A DNA stretch of 64,000 nucleotides from Spizellomyces punctatus DAOM BR117 (Eukaryota > Chytridiomycota > Chytridiomycetes > Spizellomycetales > Spizellomycetaceae). Within the stretch, counting starts at the first letter, position 1; each line of letters starts with the position of its first letter. Below the pieces are notes generated by a model that did not search any database, was not told the origin of the DNA, and saw only the letters and a program-made list of their open reading frames with translations. Positions 61,705 through 64,000 of the stretch are shown here, one piece after another. The translations under genes were made by a program, and so were the position numbers. The stretch is from positions 310,001 through 374,000 of the forward strand of contig NW_015971546.1 in the NCBI RefSeq assembly GCF_000182565.1, written 5' to 3'.

Positions 61705-62710
61705 CTTTGTCCAGGAATGGAGCTTTCCTGTATATCTGCGACAAGGTGCACCAAGTACCTACAATTCTTGTACTGGACACGCTAGAGTAAACTCATATAT
61801 GATTCTGCATGAAAATGATAATGTATTGGATCGGTATAGTCATTTGTCGGGAGCCTTGGTGACGACGTCCATCTTCGGAACGTCGCTTTCAAGACGGCGA
61901 CCATTCCCGAGAAAAAGAAAAAAATAAAAAATAGAAGAAAGCGACACTAAAACTTAATCGACCATCGGGAAATGCAAGGTCGAACACGGTGATAAAGTAA
62001 GCTACGACCCGATCGGGGAGCCGCGGCCAATCGCGCATCTGCGGGTTTCAATTGCCTGGCTTTTTCATACGACTTTTCATAGCACCATATTTTTTTCCTT
62101 TCCTTTCCTTGTAACGCATAGTTGTCTTTCAGAGACGGGAATGCAAAAGAAGCAGAAGGAATGAATTCATATGCAAATTCCGATGGCCAGTGGTACTTGG
62201 GGTGAAACTCAAAGTTGCGGTCGGGTTTTTTACTTCCGATGCATTTGAGATGGTTGGACAGATAGTCTTCCAAGTGCTTTCTTTTGACAAGACACGGCCA
62301 TTCGGGCTTGCAGTTCCAATCAGTTTTTGTCAAACCCACACACGAACATACCCCATCTCTGCTTATAGCCAAACTTATTACCTGGTACATTAAAAAGTTG
62401 TTTGTTCAGATCCGTGGGTGTGCAATGGCATTTCAAAGACATCACCCGACATTGTACATCTTGGTTAGCCAGCCATTTTTGCCCACTGGTCGCAATTGAC
62501 TTCATCTTTTCCGGATCTGCTGCGGATGCACATCTCCAATGAAAGCTCATCGCAGCATGATTCTCCAGCAAAAGCATCCAGTTTGATCTTCCGCCATGTC
62601 CATGATGTCGTCTCATGCAAGAGCCTTCAGCTCCAATATTTCACTTCAGCGTTTCTCACCTGCCCTAATCATCCAGTTCTTGATATCTTGCTAACTTTAC
62701 GCCCCGAATC
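61705..62710. other. Divergent intergenic region with a possible small gene
   Basis: Two overlapping minus-strand frames (61947-62390 and 62320-62616) contain Cys/His-spaced residues (CRVMSLKCHC; EWPCLVKRKH...NHLKC) that could be a zinc-binding domain, but I found no good splice pair joining them, so I do not call a gene. The right end is the promoter of the next gene. Confidence 0.35.
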
Positions 62711-64000
62711 ATGTCGTCCCAAACCCAACAAGCGATCAACTATCGCTCTCCTCGCATTTTGACCCAAATTGGATGGACAACTACGAAAGCCCTCAGATTG
62801 GCTTGTATCAATGCATATGGGGACGAAGGTGATGTCGTTGCTTCCATTGCCCATGTCGCTTGGAAGATCTTCGTTGGCAAAATCCCAAAGGTTAGATTCG
62901 ATTTTGTCTCGCTGCAGGAGAAGATCATTGAGAGATGTCATCATTTTCATACTTACAATGTCCAGACTGCTGCATATCGGCACCTAATAGCCAATGCACA
63001 ACAAGAACTGGAGAACAATGCTCAAGGAGAGTGCACTGCGTATGGCGAATGTGCAGCAGATGCAAATGGACGTCCGCTGCAAGCCGCTTTTCGTGTCCTT
63101 CAACAGAATAGTACGGATGAGCCCATACCTAATGTACAGGTTAGAGCGACATGCCAAAAACAAACTTTGAGCACCATACGACCCACCTGCACTCCCCTAA
63201 CGTGTCATTAACATACCGTCTTTCTAGACTCATATCGTGCTCGAAATGCTCCTCAACGAAGACACATTTGAGTTCCGCGCCATCCTCCACTCGGAGGAGA
63301 TTTCCGACGAGGCTGGAATAACAGTCCTGCGCGAATTAACAAACATAATGCGTGAGATCATCGACATACCCGAAGCAGCAGTAAGATTGCCTGCTAACAG
63401 TACCGATAGTGACCTTACCGCGAGCCTGTTTCCAAACCTCACCGGGAAGATCCATCACCGTGGACATACCGTCAGCCTTGACGCAGTTTCGCACACTTCA
63501 TTCATCATTAAGGACTTGGACGGCCACCTCCGAGCCCTCGAAACCACGCCTGAAACGCTCGGTAAAGCCGCTTGGGCAAAGCTTCTTACTCACTACACTG
63601 GGGAAAACGAGGCTGAATTCGGGTTACTTCGGGGTGACAACGACTGTATTGTCCCAGTCCAGCTTTCTCTAGATGAGATAGACAACAATGTGGCCCTACT
63701 GCAAAAGCTGATGGAACAGGAGCAGGTGGCCAGGATAGACTTAATAGATCGTAGATGTGAGACCCTGCTGCAGTATGGAAGGACGCCCACAGCTATCAAG
63801 TCTCACGGGGTGAGTTTTGACCTTTCAGCTCCCAGCATTCGTATCATGCCATCGCTGTGCTAAAGAAATCTTTTAGACTATCCTCCACTTGATCATGCAC
63901 CCAACAGATGAAATCGATCAGTTCAAGCTCACCGTTCATTATAATGAGAAGCTGTTGCCCCGACGACAAGCCATGTTGCTGCTTCAACAATTTGAGCACG
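62711..64000 (+). CDS. N-terminal part of a condensation-domain enzyme (NRPS-like or Lys2-like), cut by window end
   Basis: Exons so far join(62711..63139, 63228..63809, 63877..>64000); phases agree. The second and third exons carry LGKAAWAKLLTHYTGENEAEFG and, further on, FKLTVHYNEKLLPRRQAMLLLQQFEH, the pattern of the C-terminal half of NRPS condensation domains (TAWAxLLxxYTGxxDVxFG ... LxYxxxxLxxxxxxxLLxQFE). The HHxxxDG catalytic box is not visible, so the domain is probably degenerate, as at the start of alpha-aminoadipate reductases and some siderophore synthetases. Downstream adenylation and carrier domains would settle the class. Confidence 0.5.

Overview
The window is nuclear DNA of a flagellated (zoosporic, chytrid-type) fungus. 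Genes are dense and mostly carry short spliceosomal introns of about 55-100 bp with GT(A/G)-AG ends. Fungal families (GAL10-type epimerase, fungal heme-thiolate peroxygenase, siderophore-type MFS carrier, wax-synthase-like acyltransferase) sit beside a complete-length axonemal outer-arm dynein heavy chain, which only fungi that build flagella keep. Two assembly gaps are present (19799-19898 and 48434-48701). Exon structures were worked out by hand from splice signals, and reading phases were summed for each spliced model. No transcript evidence was available.

Layout. 1-6 kb: wax-synthase-like MBOAT enzyme (+), AhpD/CMD-like protein (-), SLC7/LAT-like amino acid transporter (-), small RING-like protein (-). 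6.8-9.5 kb: DUF952 protein (+) and PKA catalytic subunit (-). 10.8-16 kb: a five-exon gene hidden in apparently empty sequence (possible axonemal protein, -), LIM protein (-), small secreted protein (+), UDP-glucose 4-epimerase (-). 17-22 kb: ten-exon NECAP endocytic adaptor (+), multipass membrane protein (-), gap, C2H2 transcription factor (+). 22-27.5 kb: SelO/Fmp40 AMPylase (+), GTPBP1/2-like GTPase with a 12-nt exon (-), thioredoxin with a possible 3-nt exon (+). 28-34 kb: secreted cysteine-rich protein and its decayed tandem copy, heme-thiolate peroxygenase, VAP/MSP protein (-), RPEL actin-binding protein (+). 34-39 kb: one gene encoding a secreted-type carboxylesterase fused to an ABCG half-transporter (-). 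39.6-53.4 kb: outer-arm dynein beta-type heavy chain (-). 54-62 kb: siderophore-type MFS transporter (-) and a full-length ABCB/MDR transporter (-). 62.7 kb to the end: 5' part of a condensation-domain (NRPS-like or Lys2-like) enzyme (+).

No operon-like logic is expected or seen. Loose themes are motility (dynein, the possible axonemal protein), actin and endocytosis (LIM, RPEL, NECAP), secretion (three small or medium secreted proteins between 13.9 and 30.7 kb) and membrane transport (LAT, ABCG fusion, MFS, ABCB). The strongest candidate for a previously undescribed system is the esterase-ABCG fusion at 34.1-38.7 kb. An intronless stretch links the esterase C-terminus, a transmembrane helix and the Walker A motif, and both the hydrolase and ATPase motifs look intact. 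The dynein gene shows three single-base losses, all in G-runs, which look like sequencing errors rather than decay.
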